From: Timema cristinae
Lineage: Eukaryota > Arthropoda > Insecta > Phasmatodea > Timematidae
Reading direction: 5' to 3'
NCBI GenBank assembly: GCA_039000515.1
Contig: JBCFYV010000012.1
Location: 83,988,193-84,052,192, forward strand
Length of the DNA stretch: 64,000 bases
Of this stretch, positions 1 to 12,300 are shown in pieces. The notes below the pieces were generated by a model. It did not search any database. It was not told the DNA's origin and worked only from the letters and a program-made list of their open reading frames with translations. How positions within the stretch are numbered: the first letter of the stretch is position 1; every line of letters begins with the position of its first letter. The translations under genes and the position numbers were made by a program.

Positions 1-331
1 CCAAGAATAGTTTATGCCCAACCCAACAACTGAGATTTCCTTGAGAGAAACATAGACTACTGAAATTTGTCACAAATATATTATTGGTTTGGTCCAATCT
101 TGGCCTTTGTTTTGAAGTATTTGGAAGTTTGACAAAGTCTATTATGTTTTTACTGACTTTAAATTTGATTCATGAAGTGAGTTGGGTAATAAATCATTTC
201 ACTTTTAATTTGAGTATTTATCATGTGTGTTACAACTTTTGAGTGTTCTGTTAAATATATATTTGCATATATTTATTTTATTTTAAAAAAGTGACCAAAT
301 ATGTTAAAAAATATACAAACCTATAGTCAAT

Positions 332-535
332 TTACCATAGGAGTGGTGGTAAACTGACAGCAATAGCTACCAGATATACTCTCATTTATCCATTCATCAT
401 ATTATCTGCAATTGATTTGTTGTCACTTTTGGCGGTCAAAACTTTCACAACAAATAAGTTGTTTTTAATTATTTACTTTTTTCAACGGTTTTTACATCTT
501 CTGCTAGCTGGCAGTTACCACCACTCCTATGGTGA
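332..535. mobile_element. MITE with terminal inverted repeats
   Basis: The left end TACCATAGGAGTGGTGGTAA is repeated inverted at the right end (about 511-535) with one or two changes, and CTGACAGC / GCTGGCAG extends the match. About 204 bp, AT-rich, no ORF. Target duplication not clear. Confidence 0.65.
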
Positions 536-559
536 ACGTCGAGCAGGAGTGGTATAGAA

Positions 560-903
560 GATGAAGCATTTCTCCCATGGAAAGATTTTGTCCCCCTTCT
601 CCACCCAACTGGAATAAACTTGCCCCTCTCCTGGGATAAATTTGTGCCTCTTAAATCTACTTCACTCTACTTTGATATTCTCGAATATTAAGCTTAATAT
701 TGGCGTTATATCAAATTCCAAATAGCTTTTAAGGGCATCCAATTCTCAAAAATTTGAAAGACCAGTAACACTTCAAATAGCTTCTATTATGGGCAGCTAA
801 CTTTCCAAATATTGCCAGGCAAAAACCACGCTAAATAGCTTTTAGGAATATTCAAATTTCAAAGAAATGTGTAAAGGAGGCCCATTCCAAATATATTCTA
901 GAG
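560..903 (+). repeat. Degenerate minisatellite, left part
   Basis: Repeats of CCAAATAGCTTYTA followed by ATTCAAATTTCAAA-like text every 60 or so bases. The array resumes at 2270-2450, so the hAT element between them inserted into it. The reverse complement of the same motif occurs at 55500-55890. Confidence 0.55.
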
Positions 904-2260
904 CAGAGGTGGGCAACACCTTAGCCAATCGCCACATGTGGCGAATTTGAGTTTACTAGCTCTCAAAGAAAAATAAACTTTTTCCTGATAGCGGGACTGT
1001 TACTGTAACCTGATATTTACTGTATATCATTGGAAATATTCCACTTTGGGAATAAGTCAGAGATACAACATTGCCACCCAATATTCCCCTCCACACTTTT
1101 ACCAACAATTCGAAGGGCTGTGTTTAAGAACGAGCTGCGTTTTAAAGAGAAATAATTTTGTGGGTTGGGTTTTCAAAGAAGGAAAACTCCTTTCCTAGAA
1201 AAGGATTGAGTTGTGGAGCTGTGATTATTCAAGGCCAGTTGATAAACTGGTAGTAGTAGACCGACACCATTTGAGTTTGCCTATCGACGTGCCTCGAGGA
1301 AAAATGTTACTTGGGACTGCTCTTCTGTTTAACTTTTCACAGTAATTAGGGTACATTCACCCCTTTACTGATTTTTGTTCTTGCACTTTAGTCTAGCACC
1401 GACCTTGAACGAGTGTTGTCTCATAAGTAATAACAAACATTTTAAGAGGCGTATTTTCACCTGTTTCATGTGTACAATTATTCTTCTTTTTTCTGCTCTA
1501 CAAAATAACTATTATTTTAAAATTTTCGCAAATTCTTCTTGAGAGATGGATAAGTGGGTGATTCTGAAACAAAGTGAACCAGCAGCAGGTGATAGTGCTC
1601 AGGTGAGTGAAGCAGACAATCTTATTGATTTGGAACCTAGTGGTAAAAAGAAAAAAAACAAGAGAATGGTAAGGCGTAACGTGAAATTTTCAAGAAAGCT
1701 GGGAGCTAAAATTTGTAGTGACACAAGTATAAATACAGATATCAAATTGTTGATGTCAATCTGGAGGCGGAGTTAAGCTGTGCACTGAGTTCAGACATTA
1801 CGCCAATGTTCCTGCAACTTGCCAGACAAAAGGACTTCCAAATTTCACATTAAACTGTTTTATATTTTCTATTTGAATGGTTTTAATCATTTGTGTTCAA
1901 ACTAATTGTAACTGAGTAGTTAAGGTTTACGTATTTTGAATACTTTTTTTTCAAACTCAAGATAGATTCTATAGCAGCATTTTTCAGCTGGTATGTTGCG
2001 AGAGTCAACAATTGTGTCACGGGAGTTTGAAGGAAGGAATAAAAGGGAGGATTAAAATGCCTCTTTTTAAATTTATGAGATTATTGTTTTATTAAATAAT
2101 GCATTTATTAGTATTTTAGCTATTGTACTTTTAAACACAAACTTAATACTAGTTTTTTTTAAATACTTAATAAATCTCTCATTAAAAATGTATAGTGTGC
2201 CTTAAAAATTTTAGTTCATTGCTCAGTGTGCCAAAAGTAGAAAAAGGTTGAAAGTCTCTA
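904..2260 (+). mobile_element. hAT-family transposon remnant, internally deleted
   Basis: Starts CAGAGGTGGGCAAC and ends GTTGAAAGTCTCTA. It is flanked by TTCTAGAG and TGCTAGAG (7 of 8 match), which is the 8-bp target duplication length of hAT elements. Inside lie the N- and C-terminal ends of a transposase. The right 285 bp resemble the MITE at 54554, so a second hAT derivative may be nested at 1975-2260. Confidence 0.6.
1546..1853 (+). pseudogene. hAT transposase remnant (N-terminus joined to C-terminus)
   Basis: 1546-1776 reads MDKWV followed by a Lys-rich segment, as at the start of BED/hAT transposase-like proteins. In another frame 1752-1853 reads ALSSDITPMFLQLARQKDF and ends SH-stop, matching the usual C-terminal end of hAT transposases. 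The BED finger and DDE/dimerisation core are missing, so this is not a functional gene. Confidence 0.6.
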
Positions 2261-2269
2261 TGCTAGAGG

Positions 2270-2450
2270 TATCCAAATTTCAAAAGGCTTATGAGAGGAC
2301 CACTCCAAATAGCTTATAGAAAAGTCTTATTAAAAATGTAGGTGATGGCCACTTCAAATATCTTCTAAAGCTATCCAATTTTCAAACATTTGCTGAGGTA
2401 GGGTCCCTAGACCACACCCAACTTGATTTGGGGGTCAAAGCCTTTCACAA
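2270..2450 (+). repeat. Degenerate minisatellite, right part
   Basis: Continuation of the 560-903 array (CCACTCCAAATAGCTTATAG, CCACTTCAAATATCTTCTA) on the far side of the hAT insertion. Confidence 0.5.
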
Positions 2451-2663
2451 ACGTATTTTTTTTGTTAATTTATCCCTAGACAAATAAGGCTATGCCACTA
2501 CTGAAGTCAGATAGAAGGCCGCCCTTTCACCAACTGAAATTCAAACTATGATTTCTGTATTTTTGAGGGGATTTATCAGCATATCACGCTTGAAAATTTG
2601 ATGACCTTGGCCAGGCCCTTCACTGGACAACAATGTGATTCTACCAGCCTTTTTAACTATTCT

Positions 2664-2790
2664 TGACCCACCTTGGTGGTGTAATTAGCTAACATGCTAG
2701 TTTCGTATTGAGCTAGACTACTGAGGACGGAGAGATCGAGGTTTGAGCTTTAAACACTACACATCCCTATACCTCTAGAAGCTCTAATTT
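2664..2790 (+). repeat. tRNA-derived SINE head, truncated
   Basis: GACCCACCTTGGTGGTGTA followed by a box-B-like GATCGAGGTTTGAG. This is the 5' half of the main SINE family (best copy 25206-25455). Confidence 0.6.
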
Positions 2791-2859
2791 CCCAATTTGT
2801 GCTTGAAGACAACATTTTGAGGCTCTGTTCTTGGGCCCAGACTGCAATTTTACAACAAA

Positions 2860-3095
2860 ACTCTAACTATCTCAAAGTTTGTAGGGTATTGTGCCACTCT
2901 TGAAAGAGATTGAATTGCTGGTAGTTGGGAGGCCGGGACTCAAATCTTAGCTGAATGTACTGAGGATATTTTCTCTCAAATGTTTTCTCAGTTTCCCTTT
3001 ACTCAAATTCAGGTACATTTTCTCCCAACTATACCTTACTAGTTCTTACACAATCAGTATGTATATCATATGGCCCAGACAAGTAGTAAAAACTG
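2860..3095 (+). repeat. Degenerate SINE, main family
   Basis: Contains the family's body (CAGGTACATTTTCTCCCAAC) and tail remnant CAAGTAGTAAAAA; the head is poorly preserved. Confidence 0.45.
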
Positions 3096-3109
3096 TTGGA
3101 GACACTAAG

Positions 3110-5030
3110 ATGCACGATCCAACCACTGCGCCAATCACGAAAGGCGCTGCAGTACCACGAGCATCAAGAGTTAGCCAATCACATAGTTTTCACTTTTAAC
3201 AGTTTTTTTTCGTCAACAAACTGAACGCGTCGTTTTGTGCTCACGCTAATCCTTTTTGTGTTAATTTAGCCCACTAAGTGTATTTGTAGATTGTATGTTC
3301 ATCTCGGACGTTAATTTTGTGTACTCGACTTTAACCTTTCCTAACAAAACAAAATTGACAAAAATTAAATTTGATTAGCATTCATTTCTACAGATTTGAA
3401 CCTTTTGTACTAAACACATAGTCCATTTCATTGCCCTCTTTATTTCTTACTGTTAATGTTTGTAAAGTCAACCATTGTAGTTGGTCTAAACTTCCAAAAT
3501 GTTTGAGGCACTAAATGTTATACTAGTCACAAAGATATTTACCATACAACAGCTACACCATGATCATTCATCCAAACTGTTAAAATAGCAAGAAGAAATT
3601 TTACAAAAACATACAACCACTTTAAAAAAAAAAGGAATTAAACAATTTTTAATTTGGGGGTGGTTTATGGCCAAATAAGTTTAAATATCTCTAGTCTAAT
3701 TCCTTCTTTGACCAATTCCTTAAGGTTAGAATCCATAACAAATTTACTTTTTAAATAACATTAATTATTATTTTATAATACAAAAGGACTGAAAACATTT
3801 CAAAATAATTGCTTGCATATCTCCTCCAAACGCCGTGTTTGTAAAAAATGAGCGACATGACAAATTATGAAAACTTGATGACAAATAGGTTTTTCCCAAA
3901 CTCCTATCAGCTAAAATATACTCTTCACATTTTAACTGACCAAAATAATATTTTCACTTAGTAATATCAACTTTTTAATGAGGTTCTTTTGAAAGTAATA
4001 TTTTAATCTTTTCTAAAATTACATAATGTTAGATTATAATAATTGCTATTGATTTTAATTTCCTATAAAAACAAATTCAGTAAAATGGACAAGGGTAAAT
4101 CAGCTGTATAAAAATCAATTGACATTTTTGTGCATAATATTCATCCAAAACTTAAAGTGAATAAACATTTCACATAATCTAAAATCTTGGTTTCCAACTT
4201 TTCACATTATTTGGGAGTTTTCTTAATTTGCTACCAGGAAATACTCAGAACTTGAATGGTACTTTACTCAACTGTACGCAAAAGTTCAAAGTTAGTTTTT
4301 GCACTAAGCTCAACCTTTAATGAGATTAGTTTTTTTTCTAACTCTGTGCGAGTTTGAGCCGTGTCATTGAAACCTGTGTGGTCTCTTTCTCTCTCTTCTC
4401 TATCGTCCGTCCCTGGGATTCTGCAACCTGAGTACTTTATTGTAATTTCGGCTGCTTGAGTGATGTCAGGCTTGCATGTTCACCAGGGATTTGGTTCAAT
4501 CAGTTGTCTCTATATCGTCTGAGACGAGTGGGAGTTTGTATTAAGATGTGGTTCGTCTAGGCCGCGGGTTTATCCTCAAGGATCCTACATTGACACATTT
4601 ACCACATTTCGGGCTTGTAGTCATGACACCTTACGGTAAGAGCGTGTGTCAAATAGAAATCTACTTTACTTAGTGTTTCTTAAGACAGTTCAGACACACA
4701 GATGTGGTTATTAACACCCGTGACTAAAATTTCAGTTAACTCTTTAACACACATCCTGCTTACTTATGCACAAGAATAATACATGGCCTGGAGCTTATAA
4801 TAAAACTTAGAATGTGTGGTTTCACTCTAATATTGATCAGATTATTATATTAAAATACAATTTTAATATGCCTTAACATCTATTGTCATTGAGAGAATAA
4901 TTAGTATGAATTATAGATTATCAGATTAATAAATAATAATAGAGTATGTTATTAGGGTAATGCAAGACAATAGGGAAAGGTTGACATTAAACAGGACAGT
5001 GCAGCTATTAGGATACACAGGTTTAGAAGT
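3110..5030. other. Intergenic, no gene supported
   Basis: AT-rich. A GC-richer patch at 4330-4640 has a possible splice donor after ATGACACCTTACG at 4635, in the phase needed by carboxypeptidase exon 1. That is not enough to call an exon. Confidence 0.4.
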
Positions 5031-5099
5031 GAACAATAAAAAGACTTAAGTATATGATCACATAGAGAACACTGATTGGGGGCGATAATTTATAGATTA

Positions 5100-5450
5100 C
5101 TGCAAACAACAGATCATTTGACAAGGTTAATGAGTTAAAATATTTAGGAAATATTTTAACTAGCATCGATGATATTAGATTGGAAATTACGACAGTCAGG
5201 AAATGTGTATTATAACTAGGTCAGTAATTTGTTGTCATCTTGTTCGCTCTCAAAGAATGTAAAATTCAGAATATACGAAACAATAACTTTCCCAGTTCTC
5301 TATGGGTCTGAAACGTGGTCTCTTACCTTACATGGCGATAACAAATTTAGGGTGTTTTATAACAAGGTACTTAAGAGTATTAAGTTTGTGTTTAAAAGTA
5401 CAATAGCTAAAATACTAATAAATGCATTATTTAATAAAACAATAATCTCA
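5100..5450 (+). pseudogene. Non-LTR retrotransposon reverse-transcriptase fragment
   Basis: Broken frames encode NELKYLGNILTS and then FRIYETITFPVLYGSETWSL and FRVFYNKVLKSI. These are the usual KYLG and LYGxETW motifs after the polymerase domain of LINE reverse transcriptases. Several stops are present; it is dead. Confidence 0.7.
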
Positions 5451-5835
5451 TAAATTTAAAAAGAGGTAAGTAAGTAAGTAAACATGGAGTTGAGGTAATA
5501 TAAGTATCATTACAAAGTAGCCATATATATGTGATAGTATTTGTTAGAAATAAATTTTCGCTATAGAAAAGGTAAAAAAAATCAAGTCATTGCAATATCA
5601 TAGAATAACAATAATAATTGTCTTCACAGCCCTACATCCTACAAGTAGTTTTGTGTTAAAACATACCAACTGTTTTTTAGTGTTTACGTTGAATATAGAG
5701 AGGAAATACATGATATAGCTATTATTTAATAAAAGCTTTGCTTATAATCTTTAATTTATGATTTTAAAAATTATTTTCTTGACATAGCTTATTAATTTAG
5801 TTAATAACCACGTTTTATTACTATTATTATTATTT

Positions 5836-6079
5836 AGCACCGCGTCTTACTACCCGTTCAGGTTATACGCTTTAAGTACTAATTACGCTAATGGATTAGG
5901 AATTAGGAAGGTTGAATTAGAGGAAGTGAACCCGCATTTGCGTGGAGGGAGAGTGGAAAACCATTTAGGAAAACCCCCCTCAGTTCACCCGACCGAGATT
6001 TGAAACTCGATCTCCATGTCCTCAGCAGTCGAGCTCAACATGATAAACGCTTTAGCCAACTACGCCACCGAGGCAGGTC
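5836..6079 (-). repeat. Near full-length tRNA-derived SINE, main family
   Basis: Reverse copy: tail AGCACCGCGTCTTACTACCC at the left, then the family body (TGGAGGGAGAGTGG), then box B (GAGATTTGAAACTCGATCTC region) and the head CCAACTACGCCACCGAGG at the right. Confidence 0.75.
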
Positions 6080-6187
6080 ACGTTTTATTAATCTTGCCTG
6101 GAAACACTCCACTTGATGTCTTCTGAAGACCCTCTGTGCTCTCGATTAATGTTATAACACAGTAGTATCAACTCCTCTTGTTGCTAG

Positions 6188-6363
6188 GAAGCTACCTGAG
6201 CAGTCTCCTACATAACACCCTGAAAACAAACCAGGTGGAGATCAACACAGACAGTCGCACACTCCGACCCGTGGCACGTCTTAAAGAACCCAGAGACTTG
6301 TTTGCTTTTCCCAGGGAGTTGGACTGCCCACAGCAGGCTGCCCGGTGGCCTTCTGAGTGTCAG
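6188..6363 (+). CDS. CCP exon 1 seen (N-terminal domain)
   Basis: Acceptor TTGCTAG and donor CAG/GTTGGT. It enters with two bases of a split codon and leaves in phase 0. It encodes [14 protein letters not shown] and ARWPSEC, the segment at the start of the CCP N-domain. The upstream exon with the ATG is not identified. Confidence 0.8.
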
Positions 6364-9300
6364 GTTGGTGTATATTATGACTCAAGTAGTTTAGGAAGAT
6401 ACACTCCTCATGAGAATCATACAGTAAACCCTGAAAATGCTCTATGCATAATTGTTGGAGGTTATTCATGATTTGAAACCCATTGATATTAAACTTTAAA
6501 TTATTTCAGTGAAGACACTACTACAATTCTTACCAACATCTCAAATATTGGACAGTGTCTGGACCATAACAATTTTGAGTGTGATTGAGGCTCTTGGTTA
6601 TATGTTGTATTATACGGTTTTCAGGTTCTGGAGGAGCGGATCCACCATATCGAGTATGTGCCCCCAGCTCCAGAGCAGTACTACCAATCTACAGGCAAAG
6701 AGGTGCAACCCAAGGCAGTGGGGGAGGAGGCGGGCCAAGTTGTGTTCCAGTACTACCCCATGAGTGCAGTCAACTACGTAAGCGAGTGTGAATCCATGGC
6801 CTGTTTGTCTGGGAGGGAGGGAAGGCAGGGGGACATTGGTTTTCATTAGGCTGAGTGCATTCAATTATTTTAGTAATCTACTATCATAGTTATGTACCAG
6901 TACAACCCCACAAACACATACAGTATTTTTATATAATGTATATATGTGTGTTTTGAGTTATTTTATCTAGGTCCTATTCTAAATCTTTATTTCCTTGTGC
7001 CCAGTAATAATTCTGTTGGGGCTCAGTTCAGCAGGTCGAGCGTTGGAGGCAGCAAGTATTTCCTGGAGGCGTGCCCTTGCGACCGGGCAGAGGGTCTGAG
7101 GTTTGAGTCCAGGTTCGAGTCAGGCAACTTGGCGAAGGTAGTAAAGGTCACTGAGTGCTACTACGAGCTATACTTGCGCACAGACCTTTATACCAACCGG
7201 CACATGCAGTGGTTCTACTTCAGGGTGGAAAACACGAGGGCGCACATCACCTACAGGTCAATAGTCAAAATACAAAATTTTTAATAGACTAAGGAAAGCC
7301 TACAGAGTTTGTAAAGTCAGAGATGGGACATTAATAAATCGAAATATTTATTCAAGGAAAAGTAAGGATGGATAAATTTAAATTTATTTCTTGCTTCACG
7401 TCTTATTACCTATCTGGGCCATCTACAATAATTAATCATGATAGTGTGGTAGGGATGAGTAAGTTATTATTTAGAGGTAATATACTTGCCTTTGCGTGGA
7501 GAAAGAGTGGGAATTTATTTAAGTAATATAATCCCATTAATCCTGGTCGGGGTCTGAATGATGACCTCCGATCAACCGCAAACCAAACTAGATAATCTTA
7601 TCATTTAGTCATCATCCACACACTAGAAAAGTATGCCAGATCAAAGAAAAAGTTTTGGAAAATTGATGTGAAATAAAATATACCACTCCATTGCAACCGT
7701 CACATTACAGGAGGTTTTCCCACTCAAATGCACTAGCTTAAATGAACAATACAGCAAGTGGGGTTTATTGGAAATCCCAAGGAACTATATATAACCTTTG
7801 TGAATTATAATGATAGCAAGAAATTTTCTGAATTTAAGACATTTTAAAAAATCAAGAAATTGGTTTGTCTTAGATAAAAAGTCAGAAACAAGAAAATTCA
7901 TCTAGTTAAGTAAATATATTTGCCATATCAGAGAACTGATGTTTCACAAAATCAAATAAAATGTCCAAATAATGTATGTTTTTATAAATATTAATATCAG
8001 CATTCATCAAGTATTACTATGTAAATTGCATTTATTTACAATATTATCTCCATAAACAATAAACTCATGGCAACAGTATTCATAAACATACAGGAAACAA
8101 CTGAAAGGTTTTATGCCTGACCTGAGAAACTTCAACAAGTCAGGGAATTTTCTAACTGACCTGGAAAATTTAAACCAATCAGGGAATTTTCTAAAGCACT
8201 TTGGTTGACTACCCTGTTAAAATATAACCTAAGAATTAGGCAGTCACAATTGACACAATTGAGATATCTAATATACATCTGTCAAAATTATTGTCCTTCC
8301 ACCAGATTTGCGGTAGCACAGTTGCTACAGGCAGGATAAAATCAGCAAATGTCAAAGAATTTTTGTATTTCAGGCTAAACAGGGAATTTAATTATGCTTT
8401 TTAGAGGAAAAATTAGGGAATTTAAATTGGAGATGGGTCAAACCTTTGTTTTGCAAATCCGAATTTTCATTTTACCCACAAATCTTCCAAAACATCATAG
8501 GCCTATAAAATTTTAATCTTCCCATGCTTGTCTTGGGTTTTTGTGTGTGTTTTTTTTTTAACATTAAGAGTTAACAAATGGTCCGGGTCTGGTTGTAAGG
8601 TTTTTCCAAATATTGTAGGGCCAAACCACTAGTAGTGGTAGTAGTGGTAGTGGTGGTAAATAATAATAATAATAATAATAATAATCAGAATCATCATCAT
8701 CACTTCTATGACCTCACGTTCCAAGGTGTTACTCTTGCAGTAGACTAGAATGCCGATGACGGGAAGATCAAGGTTTGAATTTCAGCCGGGTGTATTGCTG
8801 TTGGTTTTCCCAAAATGGTTCTCCAATCTCCCTCCACGCATATATGGTTACACTTGTGCATAGTATAACCTTCATAATCCCTAAAACCGTTAGCGTAGTT
8901 AATACATAACGGTCTAACCTGAACTGGTAGTAAGACGCAGTGCTAAAAAAAGTAACTATAACGATAATATCTTTATTCTTGAATCTAAAATTTGTTTGAA
9001 TCTTCAAATCTTGAACATCTTTAATTTAAATATTTGGATAAAATCTCACAGCTAACACTTAACAAAAGTGAGAGATTTTGCTTCACACATGTTGACAAAC
9101 GGATGGTTGATGGTCGTACAAAGTTTTTTATGCCACATTCCTACAGTGCCACAAATAATATTTAAAACATTTAGTACTGGTAAAAATAGCTTCTATAAAT
9201 GTTGATGTTTCATGGATTTTTTTTTAAATATATAGATATATATGATCAGTTGATGTCGGTGGTCTTGGGACAAAGTGCTCACCTCAAGACCCATGTTTGT

Positions 9301-12300
9301 GGGTTCAAACCCAGCCATTGTGACAGATTTTTCTTGAGCAATAAAAATCTGCAGTACGTCTTTCAGAGGGAAAGTAAAGCCATCAATCCCATTTCGATTG
9401 TGGCATGTAAAAGAACGCTGGATGGTATGTGAAATTACCATTCTGGCAAAATTGGTATACACCTTCACACGCATTCATAGAAATTCAGTGTGAAAGGTAA
9501 CGGGGAACCCCTACACTTTCTAAATTTCCCTAGTACATGGGATTACTACCAGATGGTGTAGGCAGCACAAACCAGCCGAAGGGTTGAGTGCATTCTGAGC
9601 GCCAGATGAATAGAAATCACATCAAACCAACTTTAGGGTTGTTAAGTTATGAAAAAGATATACGATCATTTTAATAAACAAAAAAATCATCATTCAACAA
9701 GGAAAATTATAAAGATGTTAAATAATAAAAAATAAAAAAATTACTGTGAAAAAGTCAGGGAATTTTATAAAATAAGTTTCATAGCCACCCTGGGCAGTTA
9801 AAAAAACTAAATAAACTCGGAATATATTTTTTGACATCACTTGAAAGAGGCTCCATAATCCACATTTTAACTCTTATTTGTATATTGTATGGTAGTAGGG
9901 AGATGACACACCCTGGTGTTCAGGGAGAGGTGTATTGACAATTGTTTGCCACAGGTTCTCCATAGTGAACCTTTCCAAAGCAGAGAGCCTGTATAGTGTG
10001 GGCATGAGGCCCCTCATGTACTCCACCAAGGACGCCCAACTAAACCAGGTTGGGTGGAAAAGATGCGGAGAGAACATCACCTACTTCAGGAATGATTCTC
10101 AGTGAGTGTTCTACACCCTCGGGTGCTAAACATTGCACAGAAAGATTTAAGATATACCCTCCATTAGTTCTAACATTATTACCTGGTAGGGGTGTGCGAA
10201 GCTTCGAAATGGATACTTTGCTTTGGAACAAACATCAGTTTTGACTTTGCTTCAAAACAAATTCTTGCTTCGAAGCTTCGCCAGTAAAAATATTGACAGC
10301 TAAAATACTCGATTTATGTTCATTTATAGCCATTCTGAGCAGTTTTGTACATTACAAATTAATATTCACAGAGGAAAAATCTGAAGAAATTGAATTATGT
10401 ATTGTGATAATAACTTGATTTGTCAGAGTAACACGAAATATCACAAACAATTGTGCAATAAAACATTTTCCAATTATTTTTAATATATAAATGACTATAA
10501 ATAACCACAACATAATTTTTTTCAATAATAAAACAACTAAAAGAAAATATTTGAACTTTGATTCAGCTTCAAGAATATTTCAGATATTTGATTCAATCTC
10601 GCTTTGGATTGAAAAAAGTGTACTTCACACACACATATTACCTGGGTTACTCATTAAACCAGTATTCCTAAAGTAATCTACCCTGAGTCAACCATAATCA
10701 CAACAATGAACCCCTATAAACGCTCAGTCAGTCAGTACACCAACATTGGTCCCCTAAAAATTCACTATATTGTATCACTGTGATGTGGGTTGTATGCTCT
10801 GATGCAGGAATGGGGAGGATGAGGCAAACATCAGTTTTACCCTATCGTTCAATCTGGACTTCCCGTACGACAATGACCTGGTCTTTCTAGCTCACTGCTA
10901 TCCCTATACATACTCCGACCTCCAGGACTACCTCATCAGGCTACAGGTAAATTTGCACATTCTATTAAAATGCACTCCAAGCAAACCCAATATATGTCTC
11001 TCTGGTCACCTCAAATCCTAACAAGCCTATGAACAGTTCAACTTACAATATTCTCTGACTGGTATTGACCAATGTTTTGTTGTTTTAGAACCACCCAGTG
11101 AAGTCAATGTACAGCAAGCTGCGATTACTGTGTCGCTCCCTGGCAGGTAACAACGTGTACTACCTCACCGTCACTGCCCCGTCATTAGGGGATGTACCCA
11201 GGGTGAGCGAAACTTTCATAATGTCTCTTAGCAAGCCTTGTCACACACTTTTATATAGTAACACATCCCATTCAGTTGTAATTGATACTTCCCAGGAATA
11301 TCTCAAATGTAACATTTCATGAACACTTAATAGTCAACATTGCAAATGTCTTATATTCAACATTGCATAAATGTTTAAAATGTATCATCATCATTAACAT
11401 CAACAGTTTCCAGCCACCCACGGGCTCTGTTTGGAACATAGACCACCTCTCCTCCACAATCCTCTCTTCTCTTTTCATAAATCTGTCTCTTGGTCATACT
11501 CTTTAGCATATTGTCCCCCACATCAATATCTAACATCTTAAATACCTTCGCTTTATACATTATATTCACATGGCCGTGCCACCTTAGTCCTGACTTCTTT
11601 ATCTTTTTCTGTACTGATTTCTCCTTAACTAGCCCTCTCGTCCTCCCATTTCTCTACCTGTATTCTGCTTCATTCCCATTCCTTCATTACCCATGCTTTT
11701 GATGTTTATGTTATTACTGGTATATAGTATGTCTTTTGAATCACGCCTTTACACTTCTCAAGTACAGCTCTGTTCCAAACCAGACTTCTTACACTTTAGA
11801 AAAATGCTTTTACTTGCCTTTTGCTTTCACTTAATTCTCTCTTATTTATTCCACTTTCCTCTACCACACTCCTCCAGGCATATTAAATGTTTGACTATCT
11901 TCAACTGCTCCCTCCCTCTGTTACACCTGTTGCACACTGTCTCTATTCATCATCCTGTTCTCAATCTCACTAATTCTTATTGTTTTATTAAATCTCATTA
12001 CATACTGCTCCACCACTTCTTCCCATGAATCCACCTACTCTTGGCTTCCTTTCTCCTCATTGGCCCACATTATCAGGTCATCCGAAAACACCATTGCTCT
12101 CATCCTTCCCTCACCAATCTTTTTCCCCACTTTATTATTTTATTTATAGCTATAATGAACCGTAGTGGTGAGATCACATTTCCTTGCTTCAATCCATTAC
12201 CTAACTCAAAACACTCTGTCGTCTTCCACCTTCACACAACTCATACTTATTTTTTACATTATTCATTTCCTTTGCCATCTCATCTGGCACCCCTATGTAC

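Noticed and set aside
4545..4635. Possible upstream carboxypeptidase exon ending ATGACACCTTACG/GTAAGA
   Set aside because: The phase fits exon 1 at 6188, but there is no family similarity and the 3' part resembles a tRNA-like SINE head.
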